This document shows positions 27,390 through 34,749 of a stretch of 64,000 nt of DNA, in pieces. Within the stretch, counting starts at the first letter, position 1, and every line of letters starts with the position of its first letter. The position numbers were made by a program, and so were the translations under genes. Origin of the DNA: an uncultured Clostridia bacterium (GTDB lineage: Bacteria > Bacillota > Clostridia > UMGS1810); assembly GCA_934454585.1 (NCBI GenBank), contig CAKSFP010000002.1:111436-175435 (forward strand). Reading direction: 5' to 3'. The notes below the pieces were generated by a model. It searched no databases, was not told the origin of the DNA, and saw only the letters and a program-made list of their open reading frames with translations.

Positions 27390-29117
27390 ATGAATTACAT
27401 GGATGTGTATAACAGCTGGCTGGAAAGTCCGGTTGTTGACTCCGAAACAAAAGAAGAATTACTTTCGATAAAAAACGATGACCGTGAAATCAAGGAGAGA
27501 TTTTACAAAGATCTCGAATTCGGCACGGCGGGACTGCGCGGCATCATAGCTGCCGGCAGCAACAGAATGAATATATACACCGTCCGCAAGGCTACGCAAG
27601 GTCTTTGCGAGGACATCATCAACTGCGGAAAGGACGCAGTGAAAGCCGGGGTTGTCATTGCCTATGACTGCAGACACAAGTCTGCCCTGTTCGCCATGGA
27701 GAGCGCAAAGGTTATTGCGGCAAACGGCATCAAGGCATATGTGTTTGACGAGCTGCGCCCCACTCCGGAGCTTTCGTTTGCGGTGCGCCACTTAAAGGCT
27801 GCGCGCGGCATAGTGATAACCGCCAGCCACAACCCCAAGCAATACAACGGCTACAAGGCATACGGCGAGGACGGCGGTCAGCTGCCGCCAAAATCATCGG
27901 ACTATGTTATATCCGTTATAGAAAAGACAGACATCTTTAACGATGTCAAAGTTATGGACGAGCAGGAAGCGCGCGACAAGGGACTCATCGTCACCATCGG
28001 TGAGGAAGTGGATAAGGCATATCTCGAAAAAGTTCACGAGCAGTCCATAAATGAAGAATCCATCAAGAACCTTGGCGAGGATTTCAGCATAATCTATTCT
28101 CCGTTCCACGGCACCGGCAACAAGCTTGTGCGCAGAATCCTCTCCATGATAGGCGCGAAAGATGTGCGCGTGGTCAAGGAACAGGAGCTGCCCGACCCGG
28201 ATTTCTCCACCATGAAATCGCCAAACCCCGAGGAAAAAGAGGGATTTAAGTATGCCATAGAAATGGCAAAAGAAAACCCGGCAGACCTTATATTCGCCAC
28301 CGACCCCGACAGCGACAGAATCGGCGCAATCGTGAAAGACGCATCGGGCGAATACATCACCCTCAACGGAAATCAGATGGGTGTGCTGTTGTGCGAATTT
28401 ATCCTCAGGAACAAGCAGAAAAAAGGTACGCTCTCAAACAAGGGCGCCGTTATCAAAACAATCGTTACGACATCTATGATCTACCCGATTGCCAAGGCAT
28501 ACGGCGTAAATGTCATTGATGTGCTCACGGGATTTAAGTTTATCGGCGAAAAGATAAAAGACTTTGAGGAGCACGACTACTACAACGAATTTATATTCGG
28601 CTTTGAGGAGAGCTACGGCTACCTCGCCGGAACATACGCAAGAGACAAAGACGCCGTGGTTGCGGCAATGCTAATTGCCGAGATGGCTGCGGACTACAAG
28701 GAGCAGGGACTCACGCTCTATGAAGGTCTGCTCTCTCTGTACAAAAAATACGGCTGCTATCTTGAGGGCACAAAGTCAATCGTGCTTGAAGGAATAGACG
28801 GTACGGATAAGATAAACGCCATAATGGAGAAATTCCGCAGCGAGCCGATGACGGAGTATGCCGGTTCAAAGGTGCTCCGCGCATGGGATGTGTCGGCAGG
28901 CACCATAAAGGACATAGACAGCGGCAAGGTCACCGAGCTTGATCTGCCGAAATCGAATGTGCTCCGCTTTGACCTGGAAAACAACGGTTGGTTTGCAATA
29001 CGCCCGTCGGGAACAGAGCCGAAGATTAAATTCTACTTCGGAGTGTGCGAGGACGGTGTGGATGCCGCTAACGCAAAACTTGAGAAGTATAAAGCGGAAA
29101 TAGAAAAGATGTTGTAA
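27390..29117 (+). CDS. phosphoglucomutase/phosphomannomutase (alpha-D-phosphohexomutase)
   Basis: Interconverts hexose 1- and 6-phosphates, linking glycolysis to sugar-nucleotide and wall-polymer synthesis (575 aa). The four family signatures are present: GTAGLRG near the N-terminus, the catalytic phosphoserine loop TASHNPKQYNGYK, the metal loop FATDPDSDRIG, and the C-terminal phosphate-binding RPSGTEPKIKFY. This length is typical of the PgcA-like Firmicutes enzymes. The start follows GAGGAGG. It is a single-gene unit with its own promoter and a strong terminator. Confidence 0.92.
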   Translation: MNYMDVYNSWLESPVVDSETKEELLSIKNDDREIKERFYKDLEFGTAGLRGIIAAGSNRMNIYTVRKATQGLCEDIINCGKDAVKAGVVIAYDCRHKSALFAMESAKVIAANGIKAYVFDELRPTPELSFAVRHLKAARGIVITASHNPKQYNGYKAYGEDGGQLPPKSSDYVISVIEKTDIFNDVKVMDEQEARDKGLIVTIGEEVDKAYLEKVHEQSINEESIKNLGEDFSIIYSPFHGTGNKLVRRILSMIGAKDVRVVKEQELPDPDFSTMKSPNPEEKEGFKYAIEMAKENPADLIFATDPDSDRIGAIVKDASGEYITLNGNQMGVLLCEFILRNKQKKGTLSNKGAVIKTIVTTSMIYPIAKAYGVNVIDVLTGFKFIGEKIKDFEEHDYYNEFIFGFEESYGYLAGTYARDKDAVVAAMLIAEMAADYKEQGLTLYEGLLSLYKKYGCYLEGTKSIVLEGIDGTDKINAIMEKFRSEPMTEYAGSKVLRAWDVSAGTIKDIDSGKVTELDLPKSNVLRFDLENNGWFAIRPSGTEPKIKFYFGVCEDGVDAANAKLEKYKAEIEKML

Positions 29118-29129
29118 AAGGCAACAATC

Positions 29130-29166
29130 AAGGGCAACCCCGACACAACAGCGGGGTGCCCTTTTG
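29130..29166 (+). terminator. terminator after phosphohexomutase
   Basis: AAGGGCA-CCCCG pairs with CGGGGTGCCCTT around an 8-nt loop, with a short TTTT tail beginning at the end of the stem. Confidence 0.75.
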
Positions 29167-29180
29167 AATTATGTTTGCAT

Positions 29181-29469
29181 AGGCAAGCGGGACCCGAACC
29201 CGTATTGGTTTAACATAGAGATTTTCGCCGTTATTGCGTCAAACACCTTGAAAATACGGCAAGTATTCTCTGCGGTGTTTTCCTTATACCGACAAAAATC
29301 TCTTATGTTAAACTGCTCGCACCTGACGCTGAGATGTTTTTCGCAAGATTTCAGTGCGGCAGGATGCAGGCAGGCTGACGCCTGTCAAATCCGACAAACT
29401 GAAAGATTGCAAAAGCATCCATCGTCAGGAAATGCGTGTTCGAGTCTCGCTTGCCTAGGCACACGCATT
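29181..29469. repeat. nested palindromic structure of unknown nature
   Basis: An outer 19-bp inverted repeat (29181-29199 against 29438-29456, two mismatches) encloses two further long arms. Arm 1 pairs 29208-29225 with 29295-29313 (one bulge). Arm 2 pairs about 29322-29355 with 29397-29429 (imperfect). A fourth 9-bp repeat pairs AATGCGTGT (29431) with ACACGCATT (29461). Each outer arm reads as a tRNA 3' end on the outward strand (for example GTTCGAGTCTCGCTTGCCT), but no complete tRNA fits. There is no credible coding frame. It could be a folded RNA, a non-autonomous mobile element or a dead attachment site. Confidence 0.6.
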
Positions 29470-29471
29470 GC

Positions 29472-30659
29472 CTAATCGCAAAGACTTGTCATAACAAGAA
29501 AATCTTTCAGTTTGATGTGTCTGACCGCACTGGTGGAATAGTCGATGTCATCGTTGGTGATAATAATCTTCTGCGAGAGGTTGTCAATATTTCTGAATGC
29601 GTCAAACTCCCGAGTGTATGCCTTGTCCTCGGCTACGCTGTACTCCACCTGGACAAAATACTGCTTGCCGTCCTTTGATGCGAGGAAATCAATCTCCTTT
29701 CCGTCGTTGTTGTACACATATATCTCATAACCCATGTATATCAGTTCGTTGTACACAATGTTTTCTAAGTTGTGTGTGAGGTCATAGCGATTATTCATGC
29801 AACGGATTGAATTTAGGGCAACATCGGCATCATATATCTTGAAATAATACTTCAACTCTTTTTTTGCCTTTGTGGAATATTGCTTCACCGCCTCGATTAT
29901 ATATGCCTCCTCAAGGTACTCTATATACTTCATTATTGTGTTGATAGAGCATTTTTCATGTTCCTGTTTTATATACTTGTGTATGGAATTGACAGATATT
30001 ATTCTTGCATTGCTGCGCAAAACGAAATTCACCAAGCTTTTGAACAGGCTGACCTTTTTTATATTGTATCTCTTGATAAGGTCATTGATAACTATGGTGT
30101 CGTCCAGATCGTTGAGATACCGTTCCCGAGCCGCTTCCGAATCAAACTCAAAGCGTTTCGGAAAACCGCCCCAAACCAGGTAGTCGGTGACGGACACTTC
30201 TTTTCCAAGCTGTGCGGCATATTCGAGTATCTCCTTGTACACAAACGGACGAACGCGGAAAGATACAAACCTGCCGCTCAGTTCTTTTATGAACTCACCC
30301 GACAAAAGTTTTGAATTAGACCCCGTAATAAAAATCGAATTGTCATAGAGCCTCAGCGTTTTGCACGCATCCTGCCAACCGTCGAGTTCCTGAATTTCAT
30401 CAAAAAAGAGATAGCACTTCCCCGTTTTTCGGTTTTCTTCCACAAAATTGATAAGCATATCCGCCGTCGTGATGTTGGAGGAAATCTTCTTGTCCTCAAA
30501 ATTAAGATAAATGATATTGTCGCTTTTGTTTCGTATTTCCTCGGAAATCTGCTCCATGATAACCGATTTTCCGCCTCGCCTGATGCCTGTTATGATCTTG
30601 ATCAAATCGGAATCATAAAACGGGCGCACTTCTTCTATATAATGTTCCCTGTAAATCAT
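29472..30659 (-). CDS. AAA+ ATPase with DUF4143 domain
   Basis: A 395-aa protein of unknown biological role. Walker A is GIRRGGKSVIM (near residue 25) and Walker B is CYLFFDEIQEL, with a sensor-like FITGSNSKLL. The C-terminal DUF4143 domain, with a nuclease-like EIDFLASKDGKQYFVQVEY, follows. Families like this are common, patchily distributed and often next to mobile DNA in gut anaerobes. The start is ATG 30659 behind GAGGTGA. Composition is more AT-rich than its neighbours. It is bracketed by a 15-bp inverted repeat (29499-29513 and 30722-30736) and abuts a palindromic structure at its 3' end. Confidence 0.85.
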   Translation of the reverse strand: MIYREHYIEEVRPFYDSDLIKIITGIRRGGKSVIMEQISEEIRNKSDNIIYLNFEDKKISSNITTADMLINFVEENRKTGKCYLFFDEIQELDGWQDACKTLRLYDNSIFITGSNSKLLSGEFIKELSGRFVSFRVRPFVYKEILEYAAQLGKEVSVTDYLVWGGFPKRFEFDSEAARERYLNDLDDTIVINDLIKRYNIKKVSLFKSLVNFVLRSNARIISVNSIHKYIKQEHEKCSINTIMKYIEYLEEAYIIEAVKQYSTKAKKELKYYFKIYDADVALNSIRCMNNRYDLTHNLENIVYNELIYMGYEIYVYNNDGKEIDFLASKDGKQYFVQVEYSVAEDKAYTREFDAFRNIDNLSQKIIITNDDIDYSTSAVRHIKLKDFLVMTSLCD

Positions 30660-30678
30660 GCAACTCACCTCGTATATC

Positions 30679-30707
30679 ATTATACTGAAAGTTTTTGCGA
30701 AAGTCAA
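30679..30707 (-). promoter_or_regulatory. promoter of the DUF4143 ATPase gene
   Basis: The minus strand reads TTGACT (30702-30707), a 17-nt spacer and a perfect TATAAT (30679-30684), 19 bp before the start codon. Confidence 0.8.
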
Positions 30708-30741
30708 CATTTTTATTCACTAAACTGAAAGATTTTTATGA

Positions 30742-30783
30742 ATATCCTCAAATGTTTCAGTTTACTGAAACATTTGAGGATAT
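30742..30783. repeat. perfect 20-bp-arm palindrome
   Basis: The arm ATATCCTCAAATGTTTCAGT is followed after TT by its exact reverse complement (42 bp in all). It sits between the divergent ATPase and 4Fe-4S genes, 35 bp upstream of the ATPase promoter. No T-run follows it, so an operator, a recombination site or an insertion scar is more likely than a terminator. Confidence 0.8.
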
Positions 30784-30823
30784 ATCGTTGTATATATTCC
30801 CAATGTAAATCATGGAATTATTA

Positions 30824-30852
30824 TAGACATTTATTTTTTTATATGTTAGAAT
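30824..30852 (+). promoter_or_regulatory. 4Fe-4S protein promoter
   Basis: TAGACA (30824-30829), a 17-nt spacer and TAGAAT (30847-30852) with an upstream TG (extended -10). Confidence 0.6.
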
Positions 30853-30880
30853 ATAAAAAAAACGAAACGAGGAGAAACAA

Positions 30881-31597
30881 ATGAAAAGACAAATCATATC
30901 TATAGACGAATCAAAATGCAACGGCTGCGGCGCCTGTGCCGCAGCCTGTCACGAGGGCGCAATAGGCATGGTGAACGGCAAGGCAAAGCTCATGCGTGAC
31001 GACTACTGCGACGGTCTGGGCGACTGCCTGCCCTCATGCCCGACAAACGCCATATCGTTTGTGGTGCGCGAGGCGGCGGCATATGACGAGCAAGCCGTAC
31101 TGAAAAATAAAGCGCAAAAGGAAAAAAGCAAAGCATCCCATTCTCCCCTCCCCTGCGGCTGTCCCGGGAGTCAATCACGCACCATAAGGAGAGAGCACAC
31201 CGAGCACAAAGCGGAATGTGACGCACCGTCACAACTCTCTCAGTGGCCCGTGCAGATAAAACTCGTGCCGGTGAACGCTCCGTATTTTGACGGGGCAAAA
31301 CTGCTTGTTGCCGCGGACTGCACCGCCTATGCCTACGCATCGTTCCATGAAAAATTCATCAAAGACCATGTGACGCTCATAGGCTGCCCCAAGCTTGATG
31401 ACGCTGACTATTCGGAAAAACTCACCGAGATTTTGCGCTCAAACGACATAAAGAGCGTAAAAGTTGTCCGCATGGAAGTCCCCTGCTGCGGCGGCATAGA
31501 AAACGCAGTGCGCAATGCCCTGTCTGCCTGCGGCAAGCTGATACCGTGGAGCGTGACGGTAGTTTCGACAAGCGGAGAAATATTGAGCGAGAGCTGA
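30881..31597 (+). CDS. 4Fe-4S ferredoxin-domain protein of unknown role
   Basis: A 238-aa soluble protein. The N-terminal bacterial-ferredoxin fold has CNGCGACAAACHEG (CxxCxxCxxxC) and a second set CDGLGDCLPSCP. A linker of about 50 polar residues follows. The C-terminal half is an alpha/beta domain with AADCTAYAY, IGCPKLDD and EVPCCGGIENA, which add conserved-looking cysteines. Proteins of this build occur widely in anaerobic Clostridia and are thought to act in electron transfer or redox sensing; no specific partner is encoded nearby. The start follows GAGGAG. A strong terminator follows. Confidence 0.8.
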   Translation: MKRQIISIDESKCNGCGACAAACHEGAIGMVNGKAKLMRDDYCDGLGDCLPSCPTNAISFVVREAAAYDEQAVLKNKAQKEKSKASHSPLPCGCPGSQSRTIRREHTEHKAECDAPSQLSQWPVQIKLVPVNAPYFDGAKLLVAADCTAYAYASFHEKFIKDHVTLIGCPKLDDADYSEKLTEILRSNDIKSVKVVRMEVPCCGGIENAVRNALSACGKLIPWSVTVVSTSGEILSES

Positions 31598-31609
31598 ATC
31601 AACGAATTA

Positions 31610-31646
31610 ACCCCCAACTTGTCATATCAAAGTTGGGGGTTTTTTA
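31610..31646. terminator. terminator between 4Fe-4S protein gene and glyA
   Basis: ACCCCCAACTT and AAGTTGGGGGT form a perfect 11-bp stem with a 9-nt loop followed by TTTTTT on the plus strand. The glyA stop lies just beyond, so it may also help end the convergent glyA transcript. Confidence 0.88.
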
Positions 31647-31647
31647 A

Positions 31648-32886
31648 TTATTTATACAACGGATGTTTATCGCACAGAGCCTTGACCCTTGCGCGGACCT
31701 CATCTGCCGAATTGTCAAAATCGAGAACGGCAAGCTTTATAAGCTTTGCTATCTCGCGCATATCGTCCTCGTCAAATCCGCGCGATGTGGTTGCCGGAGT
31801 GCCTATTCTCACGCCGCTTGTGATGAAGGGACTGCGTGTGTCAAACGGAATGGCGTTTTTATTAACCGTTATGCCCACCTCGTCAAGATGCGCCTCTGCC
31901 TCTTTGCCGGTTATGCCGGTATCGGTGAGGTCGAGCAGCATGAGGTGATTATCCGTGCCGCCGGAAACAAGCTTGAATCCCTCGGCAACCAGACCTTCGG
32001 CAAGCGCCTTCGCGTTCTTGACAATCTGTGCCTGATAAGCCTTGAAGTCATCCGAGAGCGCTTCGCGGAAGCAAACAGCCTTTGCCGCGATAACATGCAT
32101 AAGCGGACCGCCCTGTATTCCCGGGAATATCGCCTTGTTAATCTTCTTGGCAATCTCCTCATCATTGCTGAGGATTATGCCGCCGCGCGGGCCTCTGAGA
32201 GTCTTGTGTGTTGTGCTCGTCACCACATCGGCATAGGACACCGGAGACGGGTGAATTCCAGCCGCAACAAGACCGGCGATGTGCGCCATGTCTACCATAA
32301 AATATGCGCCGACTTCTTTTGCAATCTCGCCGAATTTCTCAAAATCTATAATTCTGGGGTATGCGCTTGCGCCTGCCAGGATGAGCTTGGGCTTGTGTTC
32401 AAGGGCAAGACGGCGAACCTCGTCATAGTCTATAACATTCTCCCCTTCGGTAACTCCGTAGGGCACGATATTAAAATATTTTCCCGACATATTTACCGGG
32501 CTGCCGTGGCTGAGATGGCCGCCGTGCGCAAGGCTCATGCTCAGAACCGTGTCGCCGGGGTTGAGCAGCGCAAAGAAAACCGCCATGTTTGCCTGAGCGC
32601 CTGAGTGCGGCTGAACATTGGCAAACTTAGAGCCGAAAAGTTCTTTCGCCCTGTCTATGGCGAGATTCTCCACGACATCCACAAACTCGCAACCGCCATA
32701 ATAGCGCTTACCCGGGTAACCCTCGGCATATTTGTTTGTGAGGGTGGAGCCCATAGCCTCCATAACTGCTTCGGACACAAAGTTCTCCGATGCGATAAGC
32801 TCGATTTTGTTGCGCTGACGGGAGGTTTCGTTCATAATTGCCTCGTAGATCTGCGCATCACTGTTTTTTACATGTTCCAGATTCAT
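31648..32886 (-). CDS. glyA: serine hydroxymethyltransferase
   Basis: PLP enzyme that interconverts serine and glycine while charging tetrahydrofolate with a one-carbon unit (412 aa). The PLP lysine lies in VTSTTHKTLRGPRGG, and other signatures include LIASENFVS, YAEGYPGKRYYGG and LSHGSPVN. Length is normal. The start follows AAAGG at rather long spacing. It is a single-gene unit with its own promoter. Confidence 0.97.
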   Translation of the reverse strand: MNLEHVKNSDAQIYEAIMNETSRQRNKIELIASENFVSEAVMEAMGSTLTNKYAEGYPGKRYYGGCEFVDVVENLAIDRAKELFGSKFANVQPHSGAQANMAVFFALLNPGDTVLSMSLAHGGHLSHGSPVNMSGKYFNIVPYGVTEGENVIDYDEVRRLALEHKPKLILAGASAYPRIIDFEKFGEIAKEVGAYFMVDMAHIAGLVAAGIHPSPVSYADVVTSTTHKTLRGPRGGIILSNDEEIAKKINKAIFPGIQGGPLMHVIAAKAVCFREALSDDFKAYQAQIVKNAKALAEGLVAEGFKLVSGGTDNHLMLLDLTDTGITGKEAEAHLDEVGITVNKNAIPFDTRSPFITSGVRIGTPATTSRGFDEDDMREIAKLIKLAVLDFDNSADEVRARVKALCDKHPLYK

Positions 32887-32946
32887 TAAATATCAAACCT
32901 TTCTGTATGCCGCAAGCAGCATGAATTTTTACATACATCTTTTTTA

Positions 32947-32976
32947 ATTATACATCACAAACGGTCATGTATGCAA
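32947..32976 (-). promoter_or_regulatory. glyA promoter
   Basis: The minus strand reads TTGCAT (32971-32976), an 18-nt spacer and TATAAT (32947-32952), about 60 bp before the start codon. Confidence 0.65.
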
Positions 32977-33104
32977 CACTTTTTTTCAAATTCCGTCATT
33001 TTATCAGAATTTTTTCGGAAAACCATGTGATAATTCACTCATTAGATGATTGTAAAATTACGAACTAAAAAATGTGGATAACTTTTTGCGTATTTTGAAT
33101 CCCT

Positions 33105-33230
33105 CAGACAGCTTTTTTCATATAATATTATTTTTGTAAAAATAATATTATATGCGCCGCCAGCTCCCTTTAGCAAGGGCGCCTTTCGCCCGGTCGATAG
33201 CTTGTGCCGATGGAGAAAGCCTCCCTTGCC
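33105..33230 (-). repeat. interspersed repeat (CCCTTGCTAAAGGGAGCTGGCGGC type), copy 2, with inserted palindrome
   Basis: The same modules as at 5357-5428 occur here on the minus strand, with extra flanking GGCAAGGGAGGCTTTCTCC. Between GGCGGC and AAAAAGCTGTCTG lies a perfect AT palindrome at 33119-33154 (17-bp arms CATATAATATTATTTTT, 2-nt centre). Its edge at 33230 interrupts a small gene start. The remaining 33000-33100 is AT-rich with one lone DnaA-box-like TGTGGATAA. Confidence 0.65.
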
Positions 33231-33293
33231 TATGCCGTCATTTGTGCGATAGACCATTCCTATATCCTTCAGCATGATTTCGGTGTCTGTCAT
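33231..33293 (-). pseudogene. 5' remnant of a gene, possibly an ABC transporter ATPase
   Basis: From an ATG at 33293 behind AGGAAGGA the first 21 codons read MTDTEIMLKDIGMVYRTNDG(I), a sequence shaped like the first strand of an ABC ATPase (xxLKxIxMVYxTxDG). At 33230 it runs straight into the interspersed repeat, and no Walker motif follows. A perfect promoter and leader hairpin precede it. I infer a gene truncated by repeat insertion or deletion; the family is a guess from 21 residues. Confidence 0.45.
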
Positions 33294-33321
33294 GACAATC
33301 CTTCCTTTCTTGGCAAAATGA

Positions 33322-33371
33322 AAAGCGACAGACAAAACCGTCCTGTTGTAGACGCCTTTGTCTGTCGCTTT
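33322..33371 (-). terminator. leader hairpin / terminator upstream of the gene remnant
   Basis: AAAGCGACAGACAAA pairs with TTTGTCTGTCGCTTT (15 bp) and encloses a GTC/GAC-closed loop. On the minus strand it is followed by TCATTTTGCC. It begins about 9 nt after the expected transcription start, so the RNA is essentially one hairpin of about 60 nt. Confidence 0.65.
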
Positions 33372-33386
33372 ATTAACTATGTGCCC

Positions 33387-33415
33387 ATTATAAACCTCCG
33401 CTGTTCATCTGTCAA
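33387..33415 (-). promoter_or_regulatory. perfect-consensus promoter facing the gene remnant
   Basis: The minus strand reads TTGACA (33410-33415), a 17-nt spacer and TATAAT (33387-33392), an exact match to the sigma-A consensus. Expected start near 33380 at GGG. Confidence 0.8.
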
Positions 33416-33542
33416 TATGTTTTCTTATATTTGTTATTTCGACACAAAAACTTATGGTTCAAAATGTGCTCGGGCACAACACAGCCATTGAATCATCCGG
33501 GCGAAAATGTGGTAAAATATATTTTGAAAGGATGTGCATATA

Positions 33543-34391
33543 ATGAAGACAAAGATTACGGACAAGATTATAGAAAACTTTCGCGTATATCTGCTCAACG
33601 CCGAGTGCAGCGAAAACACCGTTGCCAAATACACGCGCGATGTGCGCAGATTCGCACACTTCACAAACGGAGAGCGGGTAGAAAAAAGCGATGTTCTCCG
33701 CTACAAAGCTCAACTTTGCAAAACCTATGCGCCGCGCAGCGTAAATTCCGTACTTTCGGCGCTCAATTCTTTTTTCGGATATATAAACAGAAACGATCTG
33801 AAAGTCAGAACGCTCAAGATCCAACAGATGATTTTTGCCGACAGCGAAAGAGAACTGACTCAGAGCGACTTTTTCCGTCTGCTTGATGCGGCAAAAAAAT
33901 CGGGTGACGACAGGCTGTACTGTCTGATGCAAACCCTCGCCTCAACCGGTATCAGGATATCCGAGCTCAGATACATCACCTGCAATGCGGTAAAGGAGAA
34001 GCAAACGGACATAGACTGCAAAGGAAAGATGAGGCGAATATTTCTGCCGAAAAAGCTGTGCAAACTGCTTGCGGAATATATCAAAAGACACGGTATATGT
34101 CACGGAGAGGTGTTTGTGTCGCGCAGCGGCAATACCCTCAACCGAACGAACATATGGCGAATGTTAAAACGGCTGTGCGGTGCGGCAGGTGTGAATCCAA
34201 ACAAAGTCTTCCCGCATAACTTTCGTCACCTGTTTGCGCGGACATATTACAAAATGCAAAAGGACATTGTGCGCCTTGCGGACATACTGGGACACTCAAG
34301 CATAAACACCACAAGGATATATACGACGGAAAACGGCGAAGGACATATCGCCCAGCTTCAAAAACTGAGCTGTATTTTCATACGGGCATAA
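33543..34391 (+). CDS. tyrosine recombinase (probable DNA invertase)
   Basis: A 282-aa site-specific recombinase with an N-terminal SAM-like core-binding domain (residues 1-90; CSENTVAKYTRDVRRF) and a catalytic domain. Catalytic residues are visible: Arg in STGIRISEL, Lys in KGKMRRI, HxxR in HNFRH, His in LGHSS and Tyr in TRIYTT. The start is ATG 33543 behind AAAGGA; an in-frame GTG lies 9 nt earlier. Eight bp after its stop begins one of two inverted XerC/D-like sites flanking a promoter segment, so it most likely inverts that segment. An ordinary XerC/D or phage integrase role is less likely given this context. Confidence 0.9.
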   Translation: MKTKITDKIIENFRVYLLNAECSENTVAKYTRDVRRFAHFTNGERVEKSDVLRYKAQLCKTYAPRSVNSVLSALNSFFGYINRNDLKVRTLKIQQMIFADSERELTQSDFFRLLDAAKKSGDDRLYCLMQTLASTGIRISELRYITCNAVKEKQTDIDCKGKMRRIFLPKKLCKLLAEYIKRHGICHGEVFVSRSGNTLNRTNIWRMLKRLCGAAGVNPNKVFPHNFRHLFARTYYKMQKDIVRLADILGHSSINTTRIYTTENGEGHIAQLQKLSCIFIRA

Positions 34392-34396
34392 AAAAT

Positions 34397-34420
34397 GCAA
34401 CATAATTCACATTATGTTGC
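34397..34420 (-). terminator. palindromic left site acting as a terminator hairpin
   Basis: GCAACATAAT / ATTATGTTGC forms a 10-bp stem with a 4-nt loop; on the minus strand it is followed by ATTTTTTA. In the present orientation the promoter at 34456-34484 fires into it. Confidence 0.6.
34399..34420 (+). repeat. inverted repeat left (IRL), recombinase core site
   Basis: A 22-bp arm matches the reverse complement of 34701-34722 at 21 positions. The arm is itself built as GCAACATAA-TTCACA-TTATGTTGC, the two-half-site plus 6-bp spacer plan of XerC/D-type crossover sites. Confidence 0.85.
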
Positions 34421-34700
34421 GCAAAAAATAATAAGTATTACATACTCTGACAAATATGATAACATATTTTACTCAATTAGTCAATATAAAAAACAATATT
34501 TGTTATGTATATTTCAAAATTTTGTTCTTTTTCTTGAAAAATCTGTTTTAAGTGCGCAAAACAGAGACCAACATGATCACTTTTTCATATATTGGCCTAT
34601 TTGTGATATCAATTTTTAAGCCGACACAACTTTACGCACTTCAAAATCAACCGAATAAGCCTCAAAAATGACTCGAAGCCCCTAAAACTGTGTGCAATTG
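34421..34700. mobile_element. invertible 280-bp promoter segment
   Basis: AT-rich non-coding DNA between the two inverted recombination sites. Its best promoter lies on the minus strand and points at the recombinase end. No comparably good plus-strand promoter faces the kinase gene; only weak candidates such as TTGGCA (34699) spanning the right site are seen. Inversion would place the strong promoter about 80 bp upstream of the kinase gene. The state in this assembly therefore reads as OFF for that gene. Confidence 0.75.
34456..34484 (-). promoter_or_regulatory. promoter inside the invertible segment (currently facing away from the kinase gene)
   Basis: The minus strand reads TTGACT (34479-34484), a 17-nt spacer and TATCAT (34456-34461) with TG one base before the -10 (extended -10). 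After inversion it would lie at about 34637-34665 on the plus strand. Confidence 0.75.
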
Positions 34701-34722
34701 GCAACATAATGTGAATTTTGTT
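34701..34722 (-). repeat. inverted repeat right (IRR), recombinase core site
   Basis: GCAACATAA-TGTGAA-TTTTGTT: a half site, a spacer that is the exact reverse complement of the left site's TTCACA, and a second half site. It lies 27 bp upstream of the kinase start codon. Confidence 0.85.
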
Positions 34723-34749
34723 ATCAATCGAATACAAGGAGAACGGAAC

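Noticed and set aside
33073..33082. TGTGGATAA, a DnaA box
   Set aside because: It is a single box with no cluster, AT-rich unwinding element with repeats, or dnaA/dnaN nearby, so I do not call an origin.
33543..34391. Reading the recombinase as a housekeeping XerC/D or a prophage integrase
   Set aside because: No phage or island genes follow, and the adjacent inverted core sites around a promoter give a better explanation.
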